A DNA stretch of 64,000 bases from Bathymodiolus brooksi (lineage: Eukaryota; Mollusca; Bivalvia; Mytilida; Modiolidae). Of this stretch, positions 35,501 to 50,500 are shown in pieces. Numbering within the stretch: position 1 is the first letter of the stretch; each line of letters opens with the position of its first letter. The stretch covers positions 17,437,506-17,501,505 of the forward strand of contig OY804579.1 in the NCBI GenBank assembly GCA_963680875.1. The letters are read 5' to 3'. The position numbers and the translations under genes were made by a program. Under the pieces are notes generated by a model, which did no database searches, had not been told where the DNA came from, and worked only from the letters and a program-made list of their open reading frames with translations.

Positions 35501-38500
35501 ACTCATATCCTAAAATGAGTGTGAAATGGCTCCTAGCCCGCTGTTGAACGGTACACTTATGTGGATAAACGCTACATCTGGTGTCTTCTTTGTTGCTCCG
35601 ATGTTATCTGGTGTACAGAATTGTATTTCCCAGATGTGGGGTTATCAATAAAAAATTCAAAACAAAATAAAGGTGAAGTAATCTTACAAATACTGTCATC
35701 AATTTGCCCAACATTACAATGAAAATATTATACACAACTAATTACTATATTTTCCCAGCATTTGTATGTGGTTTAATTGTATTGTATGACAATATTCCTT
35801 GACAATGATTAGGTGTAATAGAAGTAATGGGCATGGATCTTCTACCTTATATAGTATTACTGGTAGTACCTATCTTGGGTAGAATGAGTGATCAGAATGA
35901 GGCTGTCAGACTGATGGCCACACATTGCTTTGCCACACTGATAAGATTAATGCCATTAGAGGTAAGATTTTCTGTTTGTTATCATCAGAATGAGGTCTAA
36001 TCAGAGTGAGGTCTTTCTCATTGTAGTACATTGATATCTAATACTGTTAAGATTAATGCCATTAGAGGTAAGATTTCCTGTTTGTTTTCATCAGAATGAG
36101 GTCTAATCAGAGTGAGGTCTGCCTCATTGTAGTACATTGATATCTAATACTGTTAAGAGTAATGCCATTAGAGGTAAGATTTCCTGTTTGTTTTCATCAG
36201 AATGAGGTCTAATCAGAGTGAGGTCTGCCTCATTGTAGTACATTGATATCTAATACTGTTAAGATTAATGCCATTAGAGGTAAGATTTCCTGTTTGTTTT
36301 CATCAGAATGAGGTCTAATCAGAGTGAGGTCTTTCTCATTGTAGTACATTGATATCTAATACTGTTAAGATTAATGCCATTAGAGGTAAGATTTTCTGTT
36401 TGTTTTCATCAGAATGAGGTCTAATCAGAGTGAGGTCTGCCTCATTGTAGTACATTGATATCTAAAACTGTTAAGATTAATGCCATTAGAGGTAAGATTT
36501 CCTGTTTGTTTTCATCAGAATGAGGTCTAATCAGAGTGAGGTCTGCCTCATTGTAGTACATTGATATCTAATACTGTTAAGATTAATGCCATTAGAGGTA
36601 AGATTTCCTGTTTGTTTTCATCAGAATGAGGTCTAATCAGAGCGAGGTCTTTCTCATTGTAGTACATTGATATCTAATACTGTTAAGATTAATGCCATTA
36701 GAGGTAAGATTTTCTGTTTGTTTTCATCAGAATGAGGTCTAATCAGAGTGAGGTCTGCCTCATTGTAGTACATTGATATCTAATACTGTTAAGATTAATG
36801 CCATTAGAGGTAAGATTTCCTGTTTGTTTTCATCAGAATGAGGTCTAATCAGAGTGAGGTCTGCCTCATTGTAGTACATTGATATCTAATACTGTTAAGA
36901 TTAATGCCATTAGAGGTAAGATTTTCTGTTTGTTTTCATCAGAATGAGGTCTAATCAGAGTGAGGTCTTTCTCATTGTAGTACATTGATATCTAATACTG
37001 TTAAGATTAATGCCATTAGAGGTAAGATTTTCTGTTTGTTTTCATCAGAATGAGGTCTAATCAGAGTGAGGTCTGCCTCATTGTAGTACATTGATATCTA
37101 ATACTGTTAAGAGTAATGCCATTAGAGGTAAGATTTTCTGTTTGTTTTCATCAGAATGAGGTCTGCCTCATTGTAGTACATTGATATCTAATACTGTTAA
37201 GATTAATGCCATTAGAGGTATGATTTTCTGTTTGTTTTCATCAGAATGAGGTCTAATCAGAGTGAGGTCTGCCTCATTGTAGTACATTGATATCTAATAC
37301 TGTTAAGATTAATGCCATTAGAGGTAATATTTCCTGTTTGTTTTCATCAGAATGAGGTCTAATCAGAGTGAGGTCTGCCTCATTGTAGTACATTGATATC
37401 TAATACTGTTAATATTAATGCCATTAGAGGTAAGATTTCCTGTTTGTTTTCATCAGAATGAGGTCTAATCAGAATGAGGTCTGCCTCATTGTAGTACATT
37501 GATATCTAATAATGCTGTTAAGATTAATGCCATTAGAGGTAAGATTTCCTGTTTGTTTTCATCAGAATGAGGTCTAATCAGAGTGAGGTCTGCCTCATTG
37601 TAGTACATTGATATCTAATACTGTTAAGATTAATGCCATTAGAGGTAAGATTTTCTGTTTGTTTTCATCAGAATGAGGTCTAATCAGAGTGAGGTCTGCC
37701 TCATTGTAGTACATTGATATCTATAATACTGTTAAGATTAATGCCATTAGAGGTAAGATTTCCTGTTTGTTTTCATCAGAATGAGGTCTAATCAGAGTGA
37801 GGTCTTTCTCATTGTAGTACATTGATATCTAATACTGTTAAGATTAATGCCATTAGAGGTATGATTTTCTGTTTGTTTTCATCAGAATGAGGTCTAATCA
37901 GAGTGAGGTCTGCCTCATTGTAGTACATTGATATCTAATACTGTTAAGATTAATGCCATTAGAGGTAAGATTTCCTGTTTGTTTTCATCAGAATGAGGTC
38001 TAATCAGAGTGAGGTCTGCCTCATTGTAGTACATTGATATCTAATACTGTTAAGATTAATGCCATTAGAGGTAAGATTTCCTGTTTGTTTTTATCAAAAT
38101 GAGGTCTAATCAGAATGAGGTCTTTCTCATTGTAGCACATTACTATCTATAATACTGTTAATATTGATACTATTAGAGGTCACATTTTCCATTAGTAGAT
38201 AATAAGGGTAATAACAAAATTACCGAACTCCGAGCAATCTTACAAAGGGAAAGTCAAAACTCATAAGTATATAAACAGACAAAATCAGATAACAGAATAA
38301 TGTGCTCAGACCTCTGCCATTCATTTCCATTTCACAGTTATATCATTGGTGGTAAGAACTATCAACTTCCATTCTTGAATGAGGCAGACTTTTGATGTCC
38401 TTTGATTAATTTGTCATGCTTGTCGAGGCAAAGATCAACTATGCTTTCATTATTGTATACTTAAAAGATTTAAGTAAGGATGTGTTTTGCCACTCAATCT

Positions 38501-41500
38501 AATGGAATAATCTTAAGTATTGGCTTATTCCATTTTAAAAGGACACCTTTATACATAATCTACATGTATACTTAAAGGCCAATTACCAAATATGGCTTAC
38601 ATGAAATGTGGCCAGAACATGCCATTCAGTGTACTCAATATGTAAGGTTTATATAAAAAGGGAATTGTTTGCTAAACAATGCATGTCTTGTTGATGCGCT
38701 AAGACTTTCTTTAATTTTTTTACCCCAAAATGTATAGACAGAACGACAACAATTTCCGTCTTATAAGGCCATTCTTTCTGCAATGAAAAAATGGCCTTAT
38801 CAGAGGTATGATCTTTGATGAAGGGAAGCACTTTAATAGTACTTTAATATCTCATTGCATCTGAAATCTGGCCTGATAGGAGGGGTGGCCTTTGGTGAGA
38901 AGGACTTTGTAAGAGAAGAACTACTGTGATCTTATTACCTTTGATGTGCAATTTAAATTGTTTTTATTTACAGGCAGGTATCCCTGATCCCCCAGAGATG
39001 AAGGCATCCCTGACAGCAGAGAAGGAAAAACAACGTCTATTTTTAGAACAGTTAATGGACAGCTCAAAGTTAGAAGATTATAAAATATCCATTCCAGTTG
39101 ATGCACAACTCAGGAAATATCAACAGGTAAATTTGTTGTGCATTGAGATTCCATAAACTACATAGATTTCTGTGTGGCTTAATCTGGATATGGCCTTCAC
39201 CGTTAAAGTAAATATAGACTTTCTGCTTTGAAAATTTGTAGAGAAATACATTTAGTTTTAGGGATCATAGATTAATTCTAACCAGGATGCTTGCAGGATC
39301 CTGCTAGCCAGCTGCAAGCCTTTTTCTAAGGCTGATGCCATAAAATATGTCATCTTAATGATAAAAGAAACAGTAGCAATGATTAATGAATCAGCATAAA
39401 GCAGGTTTTCAAAGCATTTTAGATTCTATATTGGGTGTTATCAGTTGCTATCAGTCATAAACTTGCATTACTATATTTTACTATAGTATAGATATTTGCT
39501 GAGAACTTAATTGATCCTGACACCTGCAACACCTAATGTATAGTTTTTACATGGATTTAATGTGTTTAAGAAACTTTATAGCCAACAATTATACATCTAC
39601 AAATGTAGTATGCACATTGTTATTTTAAAAGATAAGTTATTCTATGTTCAAGAAAATTCTTAATATCCGCTCTACAATGTATACAGCTTTGGGTTATACC
39701 TTTTAAACATCCTTTCGATCCATGCCATGATGGATAACTTGGGTAGAAAATATACTCCATAGTAGCTATTAGCTTAACACACTCCATTTAAGTAAAATAT
39801 TTGGTCCCCTTGATTTCATTGCAATAAGTTTGACAGTATTTACTAATAATGTTTCTGCTTTTTTCAAATTTGTAAGATCTTTCCCCTTTAAATAATCAAA
39901 CAATTATAAAACATGGTCTAAATTAATTTTTATAGATAATATATTTTATTTTGTTACTATAGGATGGTGTTAATTGGTTAGCATTCCTGAACAAGTACAA
40001 TTTACATGGGATATTGTGTGATGATATGGGATTAGGGAAAACATTACAGTCTATATGTATTTTATCAAGCGATCATTTCCTCAGAGATCAGAAATACCAG
40101 GTATGCTAAGTAATAAAATCTTCATATGATGTTGTAGTCATACTAGAGAACAATGTTATTTCTTGACTGATGTAAAATTTGCAGGAAAAAGTTTCCTTCT
40201 TTCAGTTTTTATCATCCATATCTTTATTGAACTTCTGTTCTTTCAAATATTTTCAGTTCACTTGGAAAAACTATCTTTATGTTACATCCATTATCATATC
40301 TATCAGAAGAAACCTTTGAACAAATTAGCTAAATTAGACTACATGCAATGACTTATCTTGATATAATATGGCCATCAAGTCAAATTTATAGCAGTTGACA
40401 TCTAAAAAGCCCAACCCAAAAATGCCAAAAAAAGACATTGAAGTTTTATCCTCTTGACTTTCAAGATGAAATCAGGGTTGTTAAAGAAAGTTTCTAAATG
40501 ATTCTTCTTCATACAGAGCTGAAGAACATTTCAAATGCCAAATTTGATATAATATTTCAGATTTGCTGAGACAATTTGAGTTTTTAACTGCTACTCTTAA
40601 GGAATTCATATTAGTAGAGATACTTAGATTTTCTGTGCAAATACATCCTTTTTTATACGCCCGTCTCGAGATGGGGCCGTATTATGTGATTGGGTATTGC
40701 AGGCGGCGGGCGGGCGTCCACACAGGTTTCCGCACAATAACTTTAGTTCTGTATATCGGATCTTTACCAAACTTGGCCACATGATTCCCCTGTGGAAGGG
40801 GAAGAACCCTATTTATTTTGGGGTCATTAGGTCAAAGGTCAAGGTCACCATTACTATAAATAGAATTTTCGACAACAGGGTCGTTTCCACATGATAACTT
40901 TAGTTCTGTATATTGGATCTTTAACAAACTTGACCACATGATTCCCCTGTGGAAGGGGAAGAACCCTATTTATTTTGGGGTCATTAGGTCAAAGGTCAAG
41001 GTCACTTACTATAAATATAATTTTTGACAACAGGGTCGTTTTCCACACGATAACTCTAGTTTTGTATATTGGATCTTTAACAAACTTGGCCACATGATTC
41101 CCCTGTGGAAGGGGAAGAACCCTATTTATTTTGGGGTCATTCGGTTCAAAAGTCAAGGTCACCATTACTATAAATAGAATTTTTGACAACAGGATCATTT
41201 CCACATGATAACTTTAGTTCTGTATATTGGATTTTTACCAAGCTTGGCCACATGATTCCCCTGTGGAAAGGGAAGAACCCTATTTATTTTGGGGTCATTA
41301 CCATTATACCGTTTGATAATTTATATAGATGGGTGTATTTTGTGATGCACACATTTCTTGTTCAATATTACATATCATTGAATTAGGAGATAACTGTATT
41401 GTATTTGAAAATTTCACGGCATCAATTGGATATTTGATGGTCGCAAATTGAGTTTACTGGCGACACGTTAGCGGAGCCAGTAAATGGATATTTTCAACCA

Positions 41501-44500
41501 TTAAATAGACAATTGATGCCGTGAAATTTTCAAATACAATACAATTATCTCCATTCTAATGCAATACTGAACATAAAAATGTATTCTTGCATATCCCTGA
41601 GTCTAAAAATCACATAAATTAAAATTCCGTGAAATATTGTTGACGACTTTGGCACATAAACAATATGACGTCATATGAAGACTTCCAGTTTAAAATGTAA
41701 AGATCAGATGTTATTTGGCTTCTTGTACGCTTCAATTTTGATAAAATTTAACTAAAATAAGTTTTCAAGGTAGGCATTTTAATTTTATTTGTGTATTGTT
41801 GTAAATATGACATGTAGAATTTCACGTTTTCAAGATGGCGGATCCTTCCAGCTGAACCCCTAATTCTAAAAATATCTCGTGCTATTTCAACAGTGGAACT
41901 GATACCGTGAAAATTACACCATTGTCAAATCACAAACCAGGAATATTAAACAACTACATTAGAATTGTTTTTTTCTCCATGTCTTTCCATAAAATGAATT
42001 AAATCTTGTTATTTCGGTACATTTCCAAATGATAATTGTTTCTATTTTTCGGAAGAAGAAATATAAATAAATCCACAAAGCTTGAAAAAAAAACATTTAC
42101 AGATATGCACCAATTTTATAGCTTAATTTATGACCAGGCACGTTGCATATTTACATATTTACTTATAAATGATAATTGTTTCTATTTTTAAGAAGATATA
42201 TATGAATACGCAAAGATTCAAAAAACCATTTACAGAAATGCACCAATTTTATAATTTATGACCAAGCATGTTGTATATTTACATATTAACGTATGAATTA
42301 TTTTTCTCTCTCTATTTCAGGAAACAAAAACACCAGATTGTGCTCCCCTTCCTTCAATCGTTGTCTGCCCACCCACATTGATAGGACATTGGGTGTATGA
42401 AGTCAACAAATTTGTTGATGTGAAATACTTAAATCCACTAATGTATGCTGGACCACCAGGGGAGAGAACTAGGTTTGTAGTTTTTCAGAATTATTATATC
42501 ACCTGTCAAGAGATCAATTCTATTGTCTTTGTTGTTTCTCAGCTAAGCACACAGCATTAAGGTGAAAGAACAAATTCTGAAAGACAGGTTGCCTCGGAAT
42601 TAGAATAATGTGTCTGAGTGGAGCGACATATCTACCTGCAGACTGTTGTTTCTGTTTTAGTGAGCTAGCACTATAAAAATCCAGCTATTCATTTAAAGCG
42701 TGTTGATTTATTACAAAGCAGACTTCATCATCATCTCATTGAAAATTAACTTGTTCTCGTCATGATGCAGCTAAAAATTGCTGAATTAGTGTTAAACAAC
42801 AATCACTCACTCGCCCAAATATTGACAATTTAAAAAAAAATTAAATTCCTATTGTTTGAAAACAAACCATTGAAGAGCAATTTGGAAGCATCATATACAA
42901 AGATCAAAGAATATGAAAAGGAATGTTTGGAGAGTCTGTGTGAGTTAGAAGTCTTAGGCTCTGAATTCAACATACATTTAGTATTTGTGTAAAGCCATCA
43001 CATTAAGAGTAAATTTAAGTTTTAAGAATGTGCTTTTTAAATTGAATTTTGATTCCACAACAAAACTGATGAATTCATTGTACAAGAAGAAAGCTTTAGC
43101 AAACAGAGAATTTTTTTTATGAATGTTATATTTTTCAGACTACAAAAGAAAGTAAAGAAGCATAATTTGATAGTGGCATCGTATGATGTTGTACGGAATG
43201 ATGTTGATTTCTTTGGGTAAGCTGTTTTTCTTTATCTTTCAATGTGTTGAAGAATAGCAAAATAATAGATGTAAAATCTTTAAAATAAAACTAAATTTCA
43301 AATAGAGGCTCTTATGGTAAATTGCATTCAAATATCAAATCATATATATTTATAATATGAATTTATTTACAGGTTAAATTTTAGAAATGTACTAAAGTTT
43401 ATTAACATTGAATAATTGTTATTTTAGATTTATTAGGGCTAAGGTGTGTGTAAACAAGGGAAGTTAATTCAGTTTTATGTATTCTGGCTTTTGTAACAAG
43501 TTTGTATTTTAGAGGTACCATTAAAATTGTTTTATATTGGTCTCAGTTTTGACATTATTAATTTTAATTCTCTTTTTTTCCAGGTCAATAAAATGGAATT
43601 ACTGCATCTTAGACGAGGGCCATGTCATTAAGAATGGTAAAACAAAGGTATTAGATCATTTTATATAGATCATTGGATGGTCCTAACAAAGGGCTAGGTG
43701 TGATAAGGACAATATTTGATCAGAAATATAATAGGAATTCAATATACAAATTTAGGGAACAATTATTTGATTAATTTTTTGAATTTGCAAAAAAAAAAAT
43801 CAGAAACTACTTGTTCTTTCTGTAATTCGTTTAAGTATGCAAAGGATGGCATCCTTGGTAAATATCAAAACTTACTTCATCTGAAAATCTGTTTTCATCA
43901 GTTTACTAGCAAATTATTTGGTCTAAAACAAAAAACAAAAACTATTTCATATTCAACAGATAATTACCATTGCTTTATACAGATCAAAAACTGTGGTCAA
44001 ATCAGAGATTAGTATGACAAAGTATTTTGCTGAATTTCCTTTTTAAGTTTTGTCTTTCTTGATACAGTTATCAAAAGCAGTAAAACAGCTGACCTGTAAC
44101 CACAGACTGATCTTGTCAGGAACACCTATACAGAATAATGTCCTAGATTTATGGTCCCTGTTTGATTTTCTCATGCCTGGATTCCTTGGTACAGAGAAAC
44201 AGTTTCAAGCCAGATATGGCAAACCTATTCTACAAAGTAGGGATGCTAAAAGTACATCTAAAGAACAAGAAGCAGGTTTGTTAGCATTATAAATAATTGC
44301 CATCAATTTGCATCAACTATTGTCCTTCATTCAGAGTAAAATAAACTTTTCTGGGAAACCACTGATTTAAATTAAACGCAAATTTGGCTTGAATCATCAG
44401 GATGTATACTTTTAAAATTATGTCTGAGGGTATTGCCAACCAATCAACATGGCAGCTATTGCTATATTAATCATGTAACTGAGTAGTAAAGACTCTAAAC

Positions 44501-47500
44501 TAGTGACCCAGTAGACAAAAAGGAGATAGAATTTTAACATTATGAACATTATAATGAGTAGTTTAACATTCATTTAAAAAAAAAGATTAAAAAAGGTATT
44601 AATATAATGCTTAACACAGATAGAACCAAATAAATTTACAGCAATGTTTATCTGACTCATTTTGTTTACTAATTAATGACAATAATCAGTGCTCATTGCT
44701 TACTGAAGAAGACAAAATATGTTACGTTTGTAATGTATTTTTTGCTCACCATTTCCAAATTTGATAGCATGTCATTTTTAGGAGCCATAAAGGACTATGA
44801 ATTTTGGAAATGCCCAAGTAACTACCAAAAATTAGAATGTGACAAAATTTTATTATAGTGATAAATGGAAACATTTATGCACATACTACATTTGTATATT
44901 AATAAATAAGAAAGGAAATGGATGTAAATGAACATGAGACACTGTCTAACATTACACTTAAGCGTAAAGTATAGTAAAGATTCAGCACTTTGATTGCAGT
45001 TCTACATTTCACAGTCACAATTGGGTATTCAACTATGATCATAGCTCATACCCAAAAATGAGTGGGAAACCATCCAAGGCCTGCAGTTGAGCGATACTCT
45101 TTATTTCTGACAATAAACACTATATATTTACATGTATTATTATGAGAAATTAAATGCTATGTACAAATGTATTTATGGGGATATTTTATGTTTTACACAG
45201 GTGCCTTGGCAATGGAATCTCTACATAGACAAGTTTTACCTTTTGTATTACGAAGGTTAAAAGAGGATGTATTACAAGATCTACCACCTAAGATAATACA
45301 GGATTATTACTGTGATCTCAGCCCGCTACAGGTAAGAACATAATACAGGATTATTACTGTGATCTTAGCCTGTTACAGGTAAGAACATAATACAGGATTA
45401 TTACTGTGATCTCAGCCCGTTACAGGTAAGTTGCATTCATAGATTTAAATACGGACCTGCTTATTATGTTATCATTATTAATTATAAACATAGCATTCTC
45501 ATTGTTAATGGGACTTCCACATCCTTATTGTATTGTAATCTGATTTACATCTGTCTACCAATCAGTACCTATCACAACATAAGTTTTGTAAGCTTGATGC
45601 CCATGGCAATGTATATTTAATACAATTTAACAGAATCAAATTTGTTGTGACTTACAGATGGACAGAGATTTATTAGGAATTCTGCCATTTTCCTTCACCA
45701 ATGATTTATATATTGTTCAATGTGGCATTACATACTTACAATTCTATTCTTTATTATGTATTCAGGTTCAGTTATATGAAGATTTTGCCAAATCTAGAGC
45801 TAAGCAAGGTTTAGATGATGTTGTTACAACATTAGGTGGTGAAGAAGACACAAAGAAACATAGTCCATCCATAGGCCATGTATTCCAGGTAAAATATAGT
45901 TCCATGGATACCGTAATTTGTTTTATATAATACACACCTTTTTTTATTCAGATTTTTTTTGTGTAGTCCAAATAAGTATTATACACAAGAATTAAAAAAG
46001 CTTATATACTTCTGATTACAATCAGGACTATCTATAAAAGTCAAAACAAGGCATGCGGATCATACATGAATGTTTACTATGTACAGCTAATTACGGAATT
46101 TGAATCGTCGACAGGTTGGAAACAATCAAACTATTTTCTTCTATCTTCAATTATTTATGCACACTTTGTGTTGATTTTCATTATATCAGTAATTCAATGA
46201 ATCTACAAATGTTGTATATTAATCTACAAAAGAAGACAAATTTTTTAGTTATTTTTGTAAACCAGCAATGCTCTTCTTTATCAAATTACAGTAGTACCGT
46301 ATTATAATGCCATCCCTTATGCAATGGAAAAGTGGCCTTATTAGAGGTGGTCTCTCTTCAGGGAGACAATTTAGTATTATTTTGCTCTCTCACTTTATCT
46401 GAAAACTGGTCTTATCAAAGGGAGACTACTGTACTTATCTGACTTTTGTTTTACAGGCCCTACAGTATTTGAAGAAAGTATGTAATCACCCATCACTGGT
46501 ATTGACACCAAGTCATCCTAAATTTAAAGAGATTAGTGCCCAGCTTAAACAACAGAATTCAAGTCTACATGATCTACAACATACACCTAAATTAATGGCT
46601 CTCAAGTAAGTCATTTACATCAAGTTTATTGATCAATGATTTGTGTATTTTCCCTTTGATCTTAACATCTATATTATCTATTAGCAAGCAACAAGTATGA
46701 TACAAACATTATCGTTGATTTCTGTGTAACTATGGGACGTTATACTGACCTTGCCAAGACCAATCCTATATAAACATACTATTGTTGATTTCTGTGTAAC
46801 TATGGGACGTTATACTGACGTTGCCAAGACCAATCCTCTATATACATATTGTCGTTGATTTCTGTGTAACTATGGGACGTTATACTGACCTTGCCAAGAC
46901 CAATTCTCTATAAACATATTATTGTTGATTTCTGTGTAACTATGGGACGTTATACTGACGTTGCCAAGACCAATCCTCTATATACATATTGTCGTTGATT
47001 TCTGTGTAACTATGGGACGTTATACTGACCTTGCCAAGACCAATTCTCTATAAACATATTATTGTTGATTTCTGTGTAACTATGGGACGTTATACTGACC
47101 TTGCCAAGACCAATCCTCTATAAACATATTATTGTTGATTTCTGTGTAACTATGGAACGTTATACTGACCTTGCCAAGACCAATCCTCTATAAACATATT
47201 ATTGTTGATTTCTGTGTAACTATGGGACGTTATACTGACCTTGCCAAGACCAATCCTCTATAAACATACTATTGTTGATTTCTGTGTAACTATGGGACGT
47301 TATACTGACCTTGCCAAGACCAATCCTCTATAAACATATTATTGTTGATTTCTGTGTAACTATGGGACGTTATACTGACCTTGCCAAGACCAATCCTCTA
47401 TATACATACTATTGTTGATATGCTGTGCTTGAAATGGACATCTCATCACAATTCACATCTTGGGTTTTGATGCGATGAGAATTCCATTCTTGCAAAACCA

Positions 47501-50500
47501 ATAAATGATAGTATTTATATACAGTATACAACTGAGAACGCATTCGATGAAATATGATGGATATTTAACTGATCTTTATATTCATAGTATTAACGCAGGT
47601 TTACGGCCAATACTTGTTTTTGTTTCCAGTTGCAATAACTATCATAATTATTGTGTACTACTCAAATGAATTGAATATGGATATGGAAGAAAAAGTAAAC
47701 AATTCACAAAATTCATATTGTACCAGGTATTTTATTAGATATTTTAGGAAAATATGGGAAAAAAAAAACATTTAAGACATATTGATTTAGTTTTTATTTT
47801 ACTTTACTTCATGTGGTCCATTTACCAGTATACATCTATTTTTAGATGAATTAGAAATTTTTAATCACTCGTGTGGAATGTCAATATTTTTAACCTAAAT
47901 ATATTTGACCTTTATTGATGTATGTGACCTATTATTGCAGGGACTGTCGTGATCGTATGTTGGTAGTTGGTTTTACAACTACCTATGTAATCAGTGGTGC
48001 CTATCACCACTAAAGTTGTGAGTTCAAATCCGGCTCATGACTAGATGTACTCGATACAACATTATGTGATAAAGTTTGTCAGTGACTTGCGCATCGGGTC
48101 GATTGTTTTCTCCAGGTACTCCGGTTTCTTCCACCAATAAAACTGACAGCTGTGATATAGCTGAAGTATTTTTGAAAGTGGTGTTAAACACCATAACCCT
48201 AACCCCTATTATTACATGTATTTTGCTAATGAACTATTTTCTTATTTTTCCTTGCAGACAGTTATTAAATGACTGTGGTATAGGAGTATCTAGTTTTAGT
48301 GGAAATCAGGCAGCCATGAGTGAAGGACCAGTTGTTGGACAACATAGAGTCCTCCTTTTCTGCCAACTCAAAAGTATGCTGGAAATCGTAGAAAGTGATC
48401 TGCTCAAGTGAGTTTTTTATTGTGTTTTTTAGCCTGTCCAAATCCTCTCTTTTGGATGTTATCATATAGGCCTGCTATACAAAGATTTTATTTTCAATAA
48501 TTTTTTTTTAATCTGAAAAATATCCTCTGCTTTGCATATTATTTGAATTTTCATGAATTTGATAAAATTTGACTTTCTGTAATATTTTTTATGCTATCAT
48601 TTATTATAAAGAAAATTCCATTGAGATGGTTTTTTTGGGGGGTTAGACAAGTCAGATAAGATGTCATTAAATTTTTTACTTCTCACTCCTACATTTTCCA
48701 TTTTTCATCAAATGTTTTCAAATGTACTGAATTTCGAATTGTTACTTATAATATTTTGTATATTGTCCCCTCACCATATTTTCAGATGTGTAATCAGTCT
48801 AGTGAATTTTTTAAAACTAATTATACATTGGAACCTTTCTAATCCGACACAATAAGGGACAAGGGCCATGTGTACAGATTGTACAAGAAGTCGGAATATT
48901 CAGGTTTTATTTTAGTTAACAGAAATATTTTGGGACCATAAATTTTTGTCGGATGTCGAAAACTCAGGTTTCAGATTGCACAAGTTCCTCTGTATAAACT
49001 TGTGTATGTTATGGTGTCAGATAATGTGTTAATGGATTTGATCACTTGGAGTTCAAGTAATATTTTTTTGTATTTGTCCACCCTATTGTATTTATAAGAT
49101 AATAATTTGACAAATACTATTTGAAAAGCAGCTACATTGCAAAATACACTGAGTTTTGAATTAAGCTACAATACACTATCTAACTCAATACTTGTATTTT
49201 GTAGAACACACATGCCAAGTGTGACTTACCTCAGGTTAGATGGAAGTGTACCTGCCAATAACAGACATAATATTGTAAACAGGTAAGTTTGATTAAGTTA
49301 TCACACAGTAATGTAATACTAGTAATTATTTTTTTTAATGAACAGACATAATATTGTAAACAGGTAATCATGATTAAGTTTATCACACAACAATACTACT
49401 AATTTAATTTTTTTTATGAAAACATTAGAAATTTATTGCACAGATTTTCGACAAATTTAAGGTTGAAATGTTTTTTATAATAAGTTAATAATTAAACATA
49501 CTTTATAATGATAAATACTTTGGATCATTTGAAAGGAAAATGGGAACTAAATGGGGATGGGGAGGACCATAGTCCACCAAGGGAGTACACTCGGGAAACG
49601 ATTGTAACAGTTCACTGTTATACTTAACTATCTTTTACCATTAATTTTTTTTACAAAAATGTTAATTGATATTTTATTTTGAATTGAAGATTTAATAATG
49701 ACCCATCGATTGATATTCTCCTCCTGACGACTCATGTTGGTGGACTAGGATTGAATCTGACAGGAGCTGACACAGTGATCTTTGTGGAACATGACTGGAA
49801 CCCAATGAAAGATCTCCAGGTTTGTGAAAAATAAACCAATTAGTACCTATTTTTTAAAATTTTGAAATTATCAGATGTTTTTTGAAAATGGAGATGAGAA
49901 ATGGTTTAACCATGGCATTGTGAGAAACTGGAATTGTTAGAGGAGTTAAAGGTCCTAAGAACTCCATTTGTTACTGAAAAAGATTTTGCCAATCTAAATA
50001 TAAAAAATCCTCTCAGATCATAGATGGGTGATGCCCTATTGGGTTATGTATAAGATCAGATCAGCTTTAACCTAATCAATTTGTCTGGCATGGTCATAAT
50101 GTATCCTTCTTGTGAGACTTGAAGGCATATTCCATTACATGACATGAGTTTGAAAAATAAGGAAATTCAATTCTACTAATTTCCAGCAGTAAGGAGTTAA
50201 GAGGAAAGACAAGTTGGTTCAGAATCAGGATAATGTGTCCAAGTGGAGCAACATCATTACATGTCTACCCATGGACTGTTGCAGGGCTTACCACACATAG
50301 TAAAAACAGGGCGACTTGACTTCTGTCTTAGTTGACTTAAGGGCGAAGTGAGGGAAAATCTGGGAGACTTTTGAAAATCGATAAAAAAAAATAACGTTTC
50401 TTTCCCCACTACCGCATGTCCCCCTACCTTTCACAAAACGAACGTGCTGCACAATGATCTTAAAAAGGATGCAATTAACGAGTTTGGAATAAAATATTGA

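Noticed and set aside
43716..44012. 98-codon open frame
   Set aside because: Intron 22 of BTAF1, no domain recognised, and exons 22 and 23 join in phase without it.
48076..48411. 111-codon frame starting in SINE text and running through exon 27
   Set aside because: Only the 48258-48407 part is BTAF1. The upstream part is SINE sequence before the TTGCAG acceptor.
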